From an uncultured Parvularculaceae bacterium (lineage in GTDB: Bacteria; Pseudomonadota; Alphaproteobacteria; Caulobacterales; Parvularculaceae), in contig CAMYLZ010000005.1 of the NCBI GenBank assembly GCA_947259375.1, positions 1-64,000 on the forward strand: 64,000 nt of DNA, given 5' to 3'. A program made the position numbers and the translations under genes. Shown here piece after piece: positions 17,257 through 25,102 of the stretch. Below the pieces are notes generated by a model. The model saw only the letters and a list, made by a program, of their open reading frames with translations. It searched no databases and was not told the DNA's origin. The number at the start of each line of letters is the position of its first letter. Positions within the stretch are counted from its first letter, which is position 1.

Positions 17257-17901
17257 ATGACAAAAGTCAAACCGGCCCTGCAAAAGCGTTCGAAGGAGAC
17301 ACGCGACCGGCTGATCGCGGCGCTGGACAGGCTATTGCGCAAACGCCCTTTCGAAGAAATCGCGGTCGTCGAAATCGCCGAGGAAGCCGGCGTTTCGGTT
17401 GGCTCCGTCTATCGGCGTTTTGAAAACAAGGACGCGTTCGTGCCGGTCCTGTTTGACCTTTACCGCCAGCGCGTGCGCGAATTCGTCAAGCGGCAGAAAG
17501 ACGACGCCGCCCACGCGCCGGACGATTTGCGCGGCGCGCTGCAATATGCGCTGATGAATGCCCGCGCAATCATTGAGGAAGAAGGCCACCTTATGCGGGC
17601 GGTGCATCTTTACGCGCGCATTCGCCCGGAACTCGTCAGCGAGGAATGGGCGCCGCTGATCGAAGAGTCTCGAAATTCCATCCGTATGATGATCGAACAG
17701 TATAAAGACCAGATCACCATCCACGACGCCGAAACGGCGGCTGAGGCGCTGACTTATTTTCTCAACACGGTCCTCACCGAGGAAGGGCTCTATGGCCACC
17801 TTGCATCGAGCATCGCCCTGTCGATTCGCGGCAAAAAACTCGCGCAAGAGATGGCCGATTTCGCTTATGGCTATCTGACCATGGACCGGTCCGGCGGCTA
17901 A
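17257..17901 (+). CDS. TetR/AcrR-family transcriptional regulator
   Basis: A 214-residue regulator. The N-terminal helix-turn-helix is canonical: RDRLIAALDRLLRKRPFEEIAVVEIAEEAGVSVGSVYRRFENKDAFVPVLFD (about residues 16-67), with recognition helix SVGSVYRRF. The C-terminal helical domain for ligand and dimerisation is of normal length. Its stop overlaps that of the convergent CPBP gene by 4 bp. The controlled genes and inducer are not visible from the sequence. Confidence 0.93.
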   Translation: MTKVKPALQKRSKETRDRLIAALDRLLRKRPFEEIAVVEIAEEAGVSVGSVYRRFENKDAFVPVLFDLYRQRVREFVKRQKDDAAHAPDDLRGALQYALMNARAIIEEEGHLMRAVHLYARIRPELVSEEWAPLIEESRNSIRMMIEQYKDQITIHDAETAAEALTYFLNTVLTEEGLYGHLASSIALSIRGKKLAQEMADFAYGYLTMDRSGG

Positions 17902-18680
17902 ACAGCGAACTGGCGCGCTTCCGGCCCGCCAGCGCCGCGATGCGAAACATACAGAATGGCGCCGCCCGCCGCATCCACCAGAAAATGCAGGGCCATCGCC
18001 GGCAGCAGCGAGCCGGAGACGATGAACACCGTCGCCAGAATGATTGAGATCGGCGCGATACGCATCATGCCTTTCACGCCCTGATAGGCGTGTGCGGCGA
18101 TGAAAAGCGCGGTCCCCGCTGCGGCGGCCGCCGGCAACGGCATGATGAGCGCGAACACGCCGAACAAAAACCCGCGAAAGACGATCTCTTCCGTGATCCC
18201 GGCCGTAAACGCGACGGCGTAGAACCGGCGATGCTGGCGCGGCGTTTCCGGCGCAACGAGGCTGACATCGCCGCCTTCCTCCATTTGCTTCAAGAACGCG
18301 CGGCGCGCCTTGGCTGAGATCAACACCTGTATGACCGACCAGGCGAGATAGACCGTGCTAATGGCGACAAAGGCCCAGGCGGCAAGCCAACCCGCCCCCG
18401 TCTGCACCGTCAGCCCCAGCGCTTCGGGACTGCGCCCCGACAAAAGCCAGCATGCGAAACAAACCACCGCGAGCGGCCACATGAAAAGATGAATGTCGCG
18501 ATAGACGGACTCGCGAATTCCAGGCCCCTCCTCGGCGAGACGGCGTTGCAATTGGACGTCCCGAAACCGGCCCCAGACAAGAAATGCGATGATGGCGGCA
18601 AGGCCGGCCATCAGCCATGTCTCGCCCGCAAAATCACGAAAAGCCGGCCCTATGGCGGCGAAGGCGTCATCTGCGCTCAT
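17898..18680 (-). CDS. CPBP-family intramembrane metalloprotease
   Basis: A 260-residue polytopic membrane protein. The ATG at 18680 has GGGAG about 6 nt upstream; the ATG at 18686 would overlap that site. The Abi/CPBP motifs are present: EEIVFRGFLFGVFAL (Glu-Glu-x3-Arg), ALFIAAHAYQG (His) and MALHFLVDAAGG (His plus Asp), which together bind the metal. The family includes CAAX prenyl proteases and bacteriocin-immunity proteins; bacterial substrates are mostly unknown. About seven hydrophobic segments are visible. A 14-bp perfect palindrome lies about 30 bp upstream. Confidence 0.9.
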   Translation of the reverse strand: MSADDAFAAIGPAFRDFAGETWLMAGLAAIIAFLVWGRFRDVQLQRRLAEEGPGIRESVYRDIHLFMWPLAVVCFACWLLSGRSPEALGLTVQTGAGWLAAWAFVAISTVYLAWSVIQVLISAKARRAFLKQMEEGGDVSLVAPETPRQHRRFYAVAFTAGITEEIVFRGFLFGVFALIMPLPAAAAAGTALFIAAHAYQGVKGMMRIAPISIILATVFIVSGSLLPAMALHFLVDAAGGAILYVSHRGAGGPEARQFAV

Positions 18681-18709
18681 GACCATCTCCCATTTGAATT
18701 TCTATGTGA

Positions 18710-18723
18710 ATGCGAATTCGCAT
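18710..18723. promoter_or_regulatory. 14-bp perfect palindrome upstream of CPBP gene
   Basis: ATGCGAATTCGCAT reads the same on both strands. It lies 30 bp before the CPBP start codon and near AT-rich sequence (CATACCTATA) that could serve as a promoter element. It is a plausible operator for a dimeric regulator. No binding protein can be named; the adjacent TetR gene is one candidate. Confidence 0.4.
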
Positions 18724-18883
18724 ACCTATACCAGATCGAGACGCAGGATGCAAATGGCGGCGGGTCCGCTGCGCCAATCCCTTGCATGAAGGGGAAATTT
18801 CTTGCGCAGAAAACGCGAGAAACAAATTGGTAGCGCGTCCGCTTTGCGTCTAGGTTGGCGGCGGCAGAAATGGGAGAGCCCTC

Positions 18884-19237
18884 ATGACTTACGTGGATGG
18901 CTATGTCATCGCCGTGCCGGACGATAAAAAACAGGAATATCTTGAAGTCGCGAAAATGGTCGCGCCGATCTTCAAGGACCATGGGGCGTTGCAGGTGATC
19001 GAATGCTGGGGCGACGACGTGCCCGACGGCAAGCTCACTTCTTTTCCCATGGCGGTAAAAGCCGAGCCGGGGGAAACGGTGGTGTTTTCCTGGGTGCTTT
19101 GGCCGTCAAAAGAGGCCCGCGAGGCCGGCAAGGACAAGGTCATGAACGACCCGCGCATGCAGATGCCCCCAGACGGCATGCCGTTTGACGGCAAGCGGAT
19201 GATTTTTGGCGGCTTCGAGGCGATTCTCGACGTTTAG
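18884..19237 (+). CDS. DUF1428 family protein
   Basis: A 117-residue protein matching DUF1428 along its full length: MTYVDGYVIAVPDDKKQEYL at the start, IECWGDDVPDGKLTSFPMAV in the middle, and FSWVLWPSKEAREAGKDKVM followed by DGMPFDGKRMIFGGFEAI at the end. The fold is a dimeric alpha/beta barrel. These are small cytosolic proteins of unknown function, frequent in Proteobacteria. GGGAG precedes the ATG. It stands alone. Confidence 0.95.
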   Translation: MTYVDGYVIAVPDDKKQEYLEVAKMVAPIFKDHGALQVIECWGDDVPDGKLTSFPMAVKAEPGETVVFSWVLWPSKEAREAGKDKVMNDPRMQMPPDGMPFDGKRMIFGGFEAILDV

Positions 19238-19469
19238 GCGTCGATCTTCGGCTAAAGACCTTCCCGCAAATCGGAAAGGCGCGCGCTTCCGGCAAGCGTC
19301 CTTCCCCGCCGGCGGCCTCATGGGCGGGCGGCACGGCGATTCGTAAACCCCGTTTTTTTACGCTCCCGCCATAGCCACAATGCGCGGCTTCGCCCGCTGG
19401 CCGCCGCGACGCCTCGCCGCGCTGCATTTTCCGCTGTAAAATCAGCTTGTTACCGAGAAAAACCCTTGC

Positions 19470-19498
19470 TTGACGCTGCGTTGCGGCGCCTCTATGGT
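19470..19498 (+). promoter_or_regulatory. Sigma-70-like promoter of the F0 ATP synthase operon
   Basis: TTGACG (19470-19475) and TATGGT (19493-19498) are spaced by exactly 17 bp, and the first gene starts 57 bp later. The rest of 19238-19554 is non-coding; I saw nothing else in it beyond T-rich CGTTTTTTTACG near 19350. Confidence 0.7.
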
Positions 19499-19554
19499 CC
19501 GCGCGATTTCATTAGGGCGCGGGCGGCCGTTCGCGTCCCATTTCGGGCAAGCTC

Positions 19555-19869
19555 ATGGGCGACAATCCCAACCGAGACGAACTGCCCTCGCTGGACGCCT
19601 TTTCCAAACGGCTCGATCGCATGCGCGGCGAGCAACCGGAAGCGGAAAGTCCAAAGGGGTCGGCGTCGGCGTGGGGCCGCGCAATGCGGATATCCTCCGA
19701 CCTTCTCGCGGGATTATTCGTGGGTTGCCTGATCGGGTTGGGGCTTGATCGCTGGCTGGAAACCGCGCCGTGGTTTCTGTTGGCGGGGATTGCCCTGGGG
19801 TTTGCTGCGGGGTTGCGGAATATGATGCGTACCCTGAAGGAAGAAAACGAGCAGCCGTCAGACAACTGA
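19555..19869 (+). CDS. atpI: ATP synthase accessory protein AtpI
   Basis: A 104-residue protein with a charged cytosolic N-terminus of about 45 residues and two membrane helices: ISSDLLAGLFVGCLIGLGLD and WFLLAGIALGFAAGLRNMM. This is the AtpI/AtpZ pattern (N-ATPase subunit AtpR-related). AtpI helps assemble the c-ring and may aid magnesium or calcium entry. It is first in the F0 operon, 33 bp before atpB, as in other alphaproteobacteria. Confidence 0.92.
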   Translation: MGDNPNRDELPSLDAFSKRLDRMRGEQPEAESPKGSASAWGRAMRISSDLLAGLFVGCLIGLGLDRWLETAPWFLLAGIALGFAAGLRNMMRTLKEENEQPSDN

Positions 19870-19902
19870 CGGTTCGCGTAAAAGGATTGCCGGAAGACGG
19901 AT

Positions 19903-20706
19903 ATGCTGGACCGACTGATCACCCCCTTTGCCGCCGGCCCCATGGAACAGTTCGAGATTTTTCCGATCGTGCCGCTCTCGCTTGGCGGGCTCGATATTTC
20001 GTTGACCAACTCGGCAGTGTGGATGCTGATCGGCTCGGGCGCGATTATCGCATTCTTTTTCATGGCGACGCGCCGCGCCGGGCTGATCCCCAACCGCGTG
20101 CAATCGACCGCCGAAGTGCTTTATGAATTCGTCTCGGACCTCGTGCGCGACACGATCGGCACGGAGGGGCGCAAGTTCTTTCCTTATGTCTTCACGCTTT
20201 TCCTGTGGATCCTGATCGCCAATCTGTTCGGCCTAATCCCGTCGCTTCCCGGCACCCCGGCCGCAACGCATGTCTTCACCACCACCAGCCATTTGATCGT
20301 CACGCTGTCGCTGGCGCTGCTGACGATCTTCATCGTTCTCGTCTATGGCCTTTGGAAGAACGGTGCGAAATTCTTCAAGCTGTTCGCGCCTTCCGGCGTG
20401 CCGATCTGGCTGATGCCGGTGCTGGTGCCGGTTGAAGTGATCTCGTTCCTGTCGCGGCCCTTGAGCCTCGCCATCCGGCTGTTCGCCAATATGTTCGCCG
20501 GCCATGTGATCCTCAAGCTGTTCGCCGGCTTTATCGTTTCCCTGCTTGGCGCCGGCGGCGCCTTTATGGTGTTCGGCATCGCGCCGCTGCTCGGCGCGAT
20601 CGCGGTGACCGCGCTCGAATTCCTCGTGGCGGCGCTGCAGGCCTATATCTTCGCCATCCTCACCTGCATTTATCTTCGCGACGCGGCCCACGCCGCCGAC
20701 CACTAG
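19903..20706 (+). CDS. atpB: ATP synthase F0 subunit a
   Basis: A 267-residue membrane subunit that forms the proton half-channels beside the c-ring. The essential Arg is Arg 192 in SLAIRLFANMFAGH; FFPYVFTLFLWILIANLFGL and the C-terminal EFLVAALQAYIFAILTCIYL helix are also conserved. GGAAG lies upstream of the ATG. Spacing to atpI is 33 bp and to atpE 83 bp. Length is normal and no residue looks missing. Confidence 0.98.
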   Translation: MLDRLITPFAAGPMEQFEIFPIVPLSLGGLDISLTNSAVWMLIGSGAIIAFFFMATRRAGLIPNRVQSTAEVLYEFVSDLVRDTIGTEGRKFFPYVFTLFLWILIANLFGLIPSLPGTPAATHVFTTTSHLIVTLSLALLTIFIVLVYGLWKNGAKFFKLFAPSGVPIWLMPVLVPVEVISFLSRPLSLAIRLFANMFAGHVILKLFAGFIVSLLGAGGAFMVFGIAPLLGAIAVTALEFLVAALQAYIFAILTCIYLRDAAHAADH

Positions 20707-20789
20707 TAACCAGTTTCCCGCCCGGCGCGACGAGCCAACCGCGGCACAGGGATTTGAAACGGCTCAACGAAAACTCCAGGAGTGTTAAA

Positions 20790-21017
20790 ATGGAAGCAGA
20801 AGCAGCAAAGTTTATTGGCGCGGGTCTCGCCTCGCTCCCGCTTGCGGGCGCCGGTGTCGGCCTTGGCCTCATCTTCGGTAATTTCCTTTCGGGCGCGTTC
20901 CGCAATCCGTCTGCGGCAGCGCAAAACCAGCCGACGATGCTGCTCGCCTTCGCGCTGACCGAATTCACCGGTCTCTTGGGCTTCACCATCGCGATGATCA
21001 TCCTCTACGCATTTTAA
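20790..21017 (+). CDS. atpE: ATP synthase F0 subunit c
   Basis: A 75-residue proteolipid from the ATG at 20790, which has CCAGGAG upstream; a longer reading from 20754 lacks such a site and would disrupt the known N-terminus. Two helices form a hairpin, with the glycine-rich AGAGVGLGLIFGNFLSG in helix 1, the polar loop RNP, and the proton-carrying Glu 58 in ALTEFTGLLGF of helix 2. Glu rather than Asp is normal for alphaproteobacteria. Confidence 0.98.
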   Translation: MEAEAAKFIGAGLASLPLAGAGVGLGLIFGNFLSGAFRNPSAAAQNQPTMLLAFALTEFTGLLGFTIAMIILYAF

Positions 21018-21050
21018 GCCTGGCGTTCGCGCAACTTTAAGGAGGGACTA

Positions 21051-21623
21051 TTGTCCGTTCTTGCTTCCTTGTTGACTGCCGCCGCCGGCGCGGCCGAAGC
21101 CGCCTCCTCTCACGGAGGCGAGTCTTCGTCCGCCGGCTTGCCGCAACTCGATCCCACCTGGTGGCCGAGCCAGATCTTCTGGCTCGCACTGACCTTCGGC
21201 GTCCTCTATTGGCTGATGGCCGGGCGCTTCCTGCCGTCGCTTGGCGGCGCCATTGAAGAGCGCCGCGACCGGGTCGCCGACGACATCGACCAGGCGTCGG
21301 ATTTCAAACGTCAGGCTGACCAAGCCGAGGCGGCCTATAACAAGGCGCTGGCCGATGCGCGCGCGAAAGCGCAAGCAATCGCCGCCGACACCCGCGCCGA
21401 GGTCGACAAGGAAATCGCCGAGCTGCAAGCCGAGACCAATGAGGCGCTCGACAAACAGCTTGAAGCCGCTGAAGCGCGCATCGCCAAGATGAAAGCGGAC
21501 GCGGCGGCGAAAGTGCGCGAAGCGGCGTCGGATACGACCCGCGCCGTCGTCGAGACCCTGATCGACGAAGCGCCGACCGACGACGCCATTGCGCGCGCCG
21601 TCGACGCTGCGGCGCAGGCCTGA
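21051..21623 (+). CDS. atpF': ATP synthase F0 subunit b' (TTG start)
   Basis: A 190-residue peripheral-stalk subunit. The start is TTG at 21051, with an excellent AAGGAGGG site 7 nt upstream and no ATG nearby. One N-terminal membrane helix (IFWLALTFGVLYWLMAGRFL) is followed by a long Ala/Glu/Lys-rich helix (DFKRQADQAEAAYNKALADA onwards) that pairs with subunit b. The presence of both b' and b is typical of photosynthetic bacteria and alphaproteobacteria. Confidence 0.93.
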   Translation: MSVLASLLTAAAGAAEAASSHGGESSSAGLPQLDPTWWPSQIFWLALTFGVLYWLMAGRFLPSLGGAIEERRDRVADDIDQASDFKRQADQAEAAYNKALADARAKAQAIAADTRAEVDKEIAELQAETNEALDKQLEAAEARIAKMKADAAAKVREAASDTTRAVVETLIDEAPTDDAIARAVDAAAQA

Positions 21624-21634
21624 GGAGAGCCGTC

Positions 21635-22207
21635 ATGATTTCAATTGCCGCCATCGCCCTTGCCGCCGCCGAAGAAGCGGCCCATGGCGCGAACGAAGCC
21701 GCAGGCCACGCCTCGCCGCCGCTATTTGAAGATCCGGCGCTTTACGTTCTTATCGCTTTCGCCGTCGTCATCGGCATCTTCGCCCGCGCCGGCATCCACA
21801 AACTGATTGTCGGCGGGCTCGACAAACGGGCGCGGAAAATCGCTGACGAGATCAACGAAGCGCGCAAGCTGCGCGAAGAAGCACAAGAGCTACTCGCCTC
21901 TTACCAGCGCCGCCAGCGCGAGGCTGAAGAAGAAGCCGCCGCGATCATCGAAGCGGCGAAGAAAGACGCGGTGCGCCTCGCCGAGGAAGCGCGTCAGAAA
22001 ATCGCCGACCAGACCGAGCGCCGCACTCGCGCGGCAGAGGACAAGATCGCCCGGGCCGAAGCGCAGGCGATTTCGGAAGTGCGCGGCCAGACCGCGGATC
22101 TCGCCATCGAAGCGGCGCGCGCGATCATTCGCGAACGTATGGATGGCGGCGCGCAGGCCGCTTTCATCGATCGCGAGATCGCCGGCCTCAGGGACAAGCT
22201 GAACTAG
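21635..22207 (+). CDS. atpF: ATP synthase F0 subunit b
   Basis: A 190-residue peripheral-stalk subunit, 11 bp after b' with GAGGAGAG before the ATG. A membrane helix at about residues 31-50 (ALYVLIAFAVVIGIFARAGI) precedes the charged helix beginning KRARKIADEINEARKLREEA. It clamps F1 to subunit a. It is the last gene of the operon: a strong terminator follows 31 bp after the stop. F1 genes are elsewhere, as usual in this class. Confidence 0.95.
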   Translation: MISIAAIALAAAEEAAHGANEAAGHASPPLFEDPALYVLIAFAVVIGIFARAGIHKLIVGGLDKRARKIADEINEARKLREEAQELLASYQRRQREAEEEAAAIIEAAKKDAVRLAEEARQKIADQTERRTRAAEDKIARAEAQAISEVRGQTADLAIEAARAIIRERMDGGAQAAFIDREIAGLRDKLN

Positions 22208-22238
22208 GCGCCAAGCCTCGTTCAGTCGAATTACCAAG

Positions 22239-22268
22239 CCCTTCATCTCCGGATGGAGGGTTTTTTTT
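22239..22268 (+). terminator. Rho-independent terminator of the F0 operon
   Basis: CCCTTCATC (22239-22247) pairs with GATGGAGGG (22252-22260), with a TCCG loop and one T-G pair, followed by eight T at 22261-22268. This is a textbook intrinsic terminator. Confidence 0.93.
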
Positions 22269-22324
22269 CGGCCGAATAAAAGCGCTGCATTCACGCTGCG
22301 CCGACGACGCGCTAGGTTTGGCCG

Positions 22325-22900
22325 ATGGCCGTTTCAAACCTCACCCGCCCCGACCCAAGCAATGCGCAAAACGTCCTCGCCTTCTGGTTCGAGGAGACCA
22401 GACCCTGGCGCTGGTTCCGCCGCGACCGCGCCTTTGACGCCGCCATTGCGCGCCGTTTCGGCGCCTTGCACCAGGCCGCGAGGAACGGGCGGCTCGACGT
22501 CTGGCGGGCCCATCCATCGCATGCGCTGGCGCTGATTATCCTGCTCGATCAGTTCTCGCGGAACCTTTACCGCGACAGTCCGGGCGCCTTTGCTGAGGAC
22601 GGCGCAGCGCTCAGCATCGCGCGCGAAGCGATCCGCCGGCGTTTCGACAAGCTTTATGGCGCAAGAGAACGCGCCTTTTTTTACATGCCGTTCATGCATG
22701 CGGAGGATTTGCGCGTTCAGGAAGAAAGCGTCGCGCTATTCAAGGCGCAATTGCCGAGCACGATGAACATGCCTTATGCGCTTGAGCATTATAAAATCAT
22801 CAGGCGGTTTGGGCGCTTTCCGCATCGCAACCGCATTCTCGGGCGCGCTTCAAGCCCGGCGGAAATCCAGTTTTTCAAAGCCGGCGGGTTCAACCCATAA
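22325..22900 (+). CDS. DUF924 family protein
   Basis: A 191-residue helical protein of the DUF924 family: FWFEETRPWRWFRRDRAFDA near the start, ALALIILLDQFSRNLYRDSP, and FFYMPFMHAEDLRVQEESV, with the Pro-His-rich C-terminal FGRFPHRNRILGR. The fold is TPR-like; cellular function is not established. It is a single gene converging on the flavodoxin-like gene. No clear ribosome site is visible, so the ATG at 22325 is chosen because the protein matches the family from its N-terminus. Confidence 0.93.
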   Translation: MAVSNLTRPDPSNAQNVLAFWFEETRPWRWFRRDRAFDAAIARRFGALHQAARNGRLDVWRAHPSHALALIILLDQFSRNLYRDSPGAFAEDGAALSIAREAIRRRFDKLYGARERAFFYMPFMHAEDLRVQEESVALFKAQLPSTMNMPYALEHYKIIRRFGRFPHRNRILGRASSPAEIQFFKAGGFNP

Positions 22901-22903
22901 GGC

Positions 22904-23395
22904 TTAAAACACGCCCATGGCGAGACCCGCCGCCATCGCGCGCCCCAATTCGCGGCAGCGCTCAAGATCGTTTTCGGGAATTGTTTTCTCCGCCAGAATT
23001 TCGTCCGGCGTTTGCGCATGAGTGCAGATGATGAACGGTTCTTGCACCGGCTTCAGCCGCCAGCCTGTGGCAATCCGCGCCGTCTGGCGCAGCGCATTGG
23101 CGCCATCCGACCCGGCGCAAATCATTTGCGCATAGGGCCGTCCTTCGATGCGGCCGAGCACCGGATAATAACACCGGTCGTAGAAATCCTTCATCACCCC
23201 GGCGATGGCGGCGAGGTTTTCAGGCGCGGCGAAAATATATCCGTCCGCCCACAGAAGATCGACCGGTCCTGCCGCGTCAGCGCGCTTCAGTATGGTCTCA
23301 ACGTCTTGTTCCGCGCGCGCAGCGAGCGCCGCCGCCTCGGCCATCTGGCGCGCGCCGCCGGTTTTTGAGTGATAGATGATGAGAAGTCGCGCCAT
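22904..23395 (-). CDS. Flavodoxin-like FMN protein
   Basis: A 163-residue protein from the ATG at 23395; a longer start would precede the first strand by 12 unneeded residues. ARLLIIYHSKTGGARQMAEA is the phosphate-binding loop of flavodoxins, and DGYIFAAPENLAAIAGVMKDFYDR resembles the second FMN loop of NADPH-dependent FMN reductases and WrbA-like proteins. It should bind FMN in the cytosol and act as a small oxidoreductase; partner and substrate are unknown. It is followed by 3 bp to the convergent DUF924 stop. Confidence 0.88.
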   Translation of the reverse strand: MARLLIIYHSKTGGARQMAEAAALAARAEQDVETILKRADAAGPVDLLWADGYIFAAPENLAAIAGVMKDFYDRCYYPVLGRIEGRPYAQMICAGSDGANALRQTARIATGWRLKPVQEPFIICTHAQTPDEILAEKTIPENDLERCRELGRAMAAGLAMGVF

Positions 23396-23447
23396 AGGCG
23401 AATGATACCCGGCGCCTTGCGGTTTCGCCATGCCGAATTACGCGCGC

Positions 23448-24971
23448 TTACCCCTTGGCCGCCGTCTCGCCCGCCGGCCTCGGGCGGCGGCGCGCCAGCA
23501 ATTCATCGAGCGGTATCGATGTGCCGTCATCCTGCTGGATGCGCACATGGAACCGTTTCAGATTGCGCGCATGGGCCGCGCCGGCTGAATGGGCGATCAT
23601 CGCCACATCCTTGCGCATCTTGTCGACATAGCGCGCGACCTGTGCGGCCTTCACTTTCGGATCGAGCCCGCCTTGCAGCGATTTCTTGTGGGTCGTCACG
23701 CCGGTCGGGCAATTATTGGTGTGACAACGCAGCGCCTGGATGCAGCCGATCGAGAACATGAAGCCGCGCGCGGTGTTGACCACATCGGCGCCGGCGCAAT
23801 AGGCCCAGGCGACTTCCGCCGGCGTCACCAGCTTGCCCGAAGCAATGACCTTGATGCGCTCACGCATGCCGCGCCGCTCCAGAATATCCGTCAGCATGGG
23901 AAGCGATTGCTTCAGCGGCAGGCCGACATTGTCCATCAGCGACATCGGCGCAGCGCCGGTGCCGCCATCGCCGCCATCGAGCGTGATGAAATCCGGCGCG
24001 GATTCGATGCCCCGCCGCTCAATCTCGTCGCAGAAATCGTCAAGCCAGCCATAGGCGCCCAGCACGGTCTTGAAGCCGGTCGGCAGGCCGCTCGCCCGCC
24101 GCACCCGCTCGACAAAGTCCAACAGCTCGCCCACATTGTCGATTTCCGGATGGCGGTTGGGCGAGATTGACGCTTTGCGCGCCGGAATGCCGCGAATTTT
24201 CGCAATCTCGCGCGTCACTTTCACGCCCGGCAGGATGCCGCCTTTGCCGGGCTTGGCGCCTTGCGCGAGTTTCACCTCGATCATTTTGACTTCCGGCTTG
24301 TCGGCGATGGCTTTGAGCTTTTTCTCATCGAGCATGCCCGCCTCGTCGCGGCAGCCATATTTCGCCGTGCCCATCTGGAAGATAAGGTCGCAGCCGCCTT
24401 CGAGGTGATAAGGCGCAAGACCGCCCTCGCCGGTATTCATGTAACACGACCCCATCGCCGCGCCGCGCGACAGCGCCCGCACCGCCGGCTTCGACAAAGA
24501 GCCATAGCTCATCGCCGAGATATTGATGATCGAGCGGGCGCGGTAAGGGTTTGGCGTATAGGGTCCGAATTCGACTGCGGGCGGATCGCTCGCTTCCTCG
24601 TCAAGGCGCGGGAAGGCGCAGTTCACAAAGATCGGTGTGCCAACAAGATTGAGATTGCGCGTCGAGCCGAAAGGATGGGTGTTATTGCGCCCTTTAGCCG
24701 ATTTATAAATCCAGTCGCGTTCGGCGCGGTTGAACGGCATCTCCTCGCGGTCGAGCGCGAAAAAATATTGCCGGAAAAACTCGCCTAGCCGGGTGAAGAG
24801 TTCGCGAAACCGGCCGATCACCGGATAATTGTGGCGCACCGCGTCTTTCGACTGGGTCGCGTCGAGGAAATACATGGCGATGACGGCGAGCGCCGTCAGC
24901 CCGACAATGAAGATGAACAAGGTCGACAGGACTTCAAGCCCTGTCATGGTGAACGCCGCCAGGAAATCCAT
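23448..24971 (-). CDS. FMN-binding glutamate-synthase-like protein
   Basis: A 507-residue protein from the ATG at 24971 (GAGGGG upstream). An N-terminal membrane helix (VLSTLFIFIVGLTALAVIAM) precedes a domain like the GltB FMN/3Fe-4S half of glutamate synthase: ISAMSYGSLSKPAVRALSRG, MNTGEGGLAPYH, DFITLDGGDGGTGAAP and GADVVNTARGFMFSIGC, followed by RCHTNNCPTGVTT, whose cysteines fit the iron-sulphur cluster. It lacks the glutaminase and GltD-like parts, so it is not a full glutamate synthase. The physiological reaction of these membrane-attached homologues is not settled. Confidence 0.9.
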   Translation of the reverse strand: MDFLAAFTMTGLEVLSTLFIFIVGLTALAVIAMYFLDATQSKDAVRHNYPVIGRFRELFTRLGEFFRQYFFALDREEMPFNRAERDWIYKSAKGRNNTHPFGSTRNLNLVGTPIFVNCAFPRLDEEASDPPAVEFGPYTPNPYRARSIINISAMSYGSLSKPAVRALSRGAAMGSCYMNTGEGGLAPYHLEGGCDLIFQMGTAKYGCRDEAGMLDEKKLKAIADKPEVKMIEVKLAQGAKPGKGGILPGVKVTREIAKIRGIPARKASISPNRHPEIDNVGELLDFVERVRRASGLPTGFKTVLGAYGWLDDFCDEIERRGIESAPDFITLDGGDGGTGAAPMSLMDNVGLPLKQSLPMLTDILERRGMRERIKVIASGKLVTPAEVAWAYCAGADVVNTARGFMFSIGCIQALRCHTNNCPTGVTTHKKSLQGGLDPKVKAAQVARYVDKMRKDVAMIAHSAGAAHARNLKRFHVRIQQDDGTSIPLDELLARRRPRPAGETAAKG

Positions 24972-25102
24972 ATTCAAAACCCCTCTTCGCCGTTACCTCT
25001 ACGCCCCTACGGTATGCATTTGACGCATAAACTGCAAAGACGTGACCGGGGAAGCAGGGCCTCGTGAAACGTGATCGCCCGTGAGCGGGCTTTTCCGGCC
25101 CG

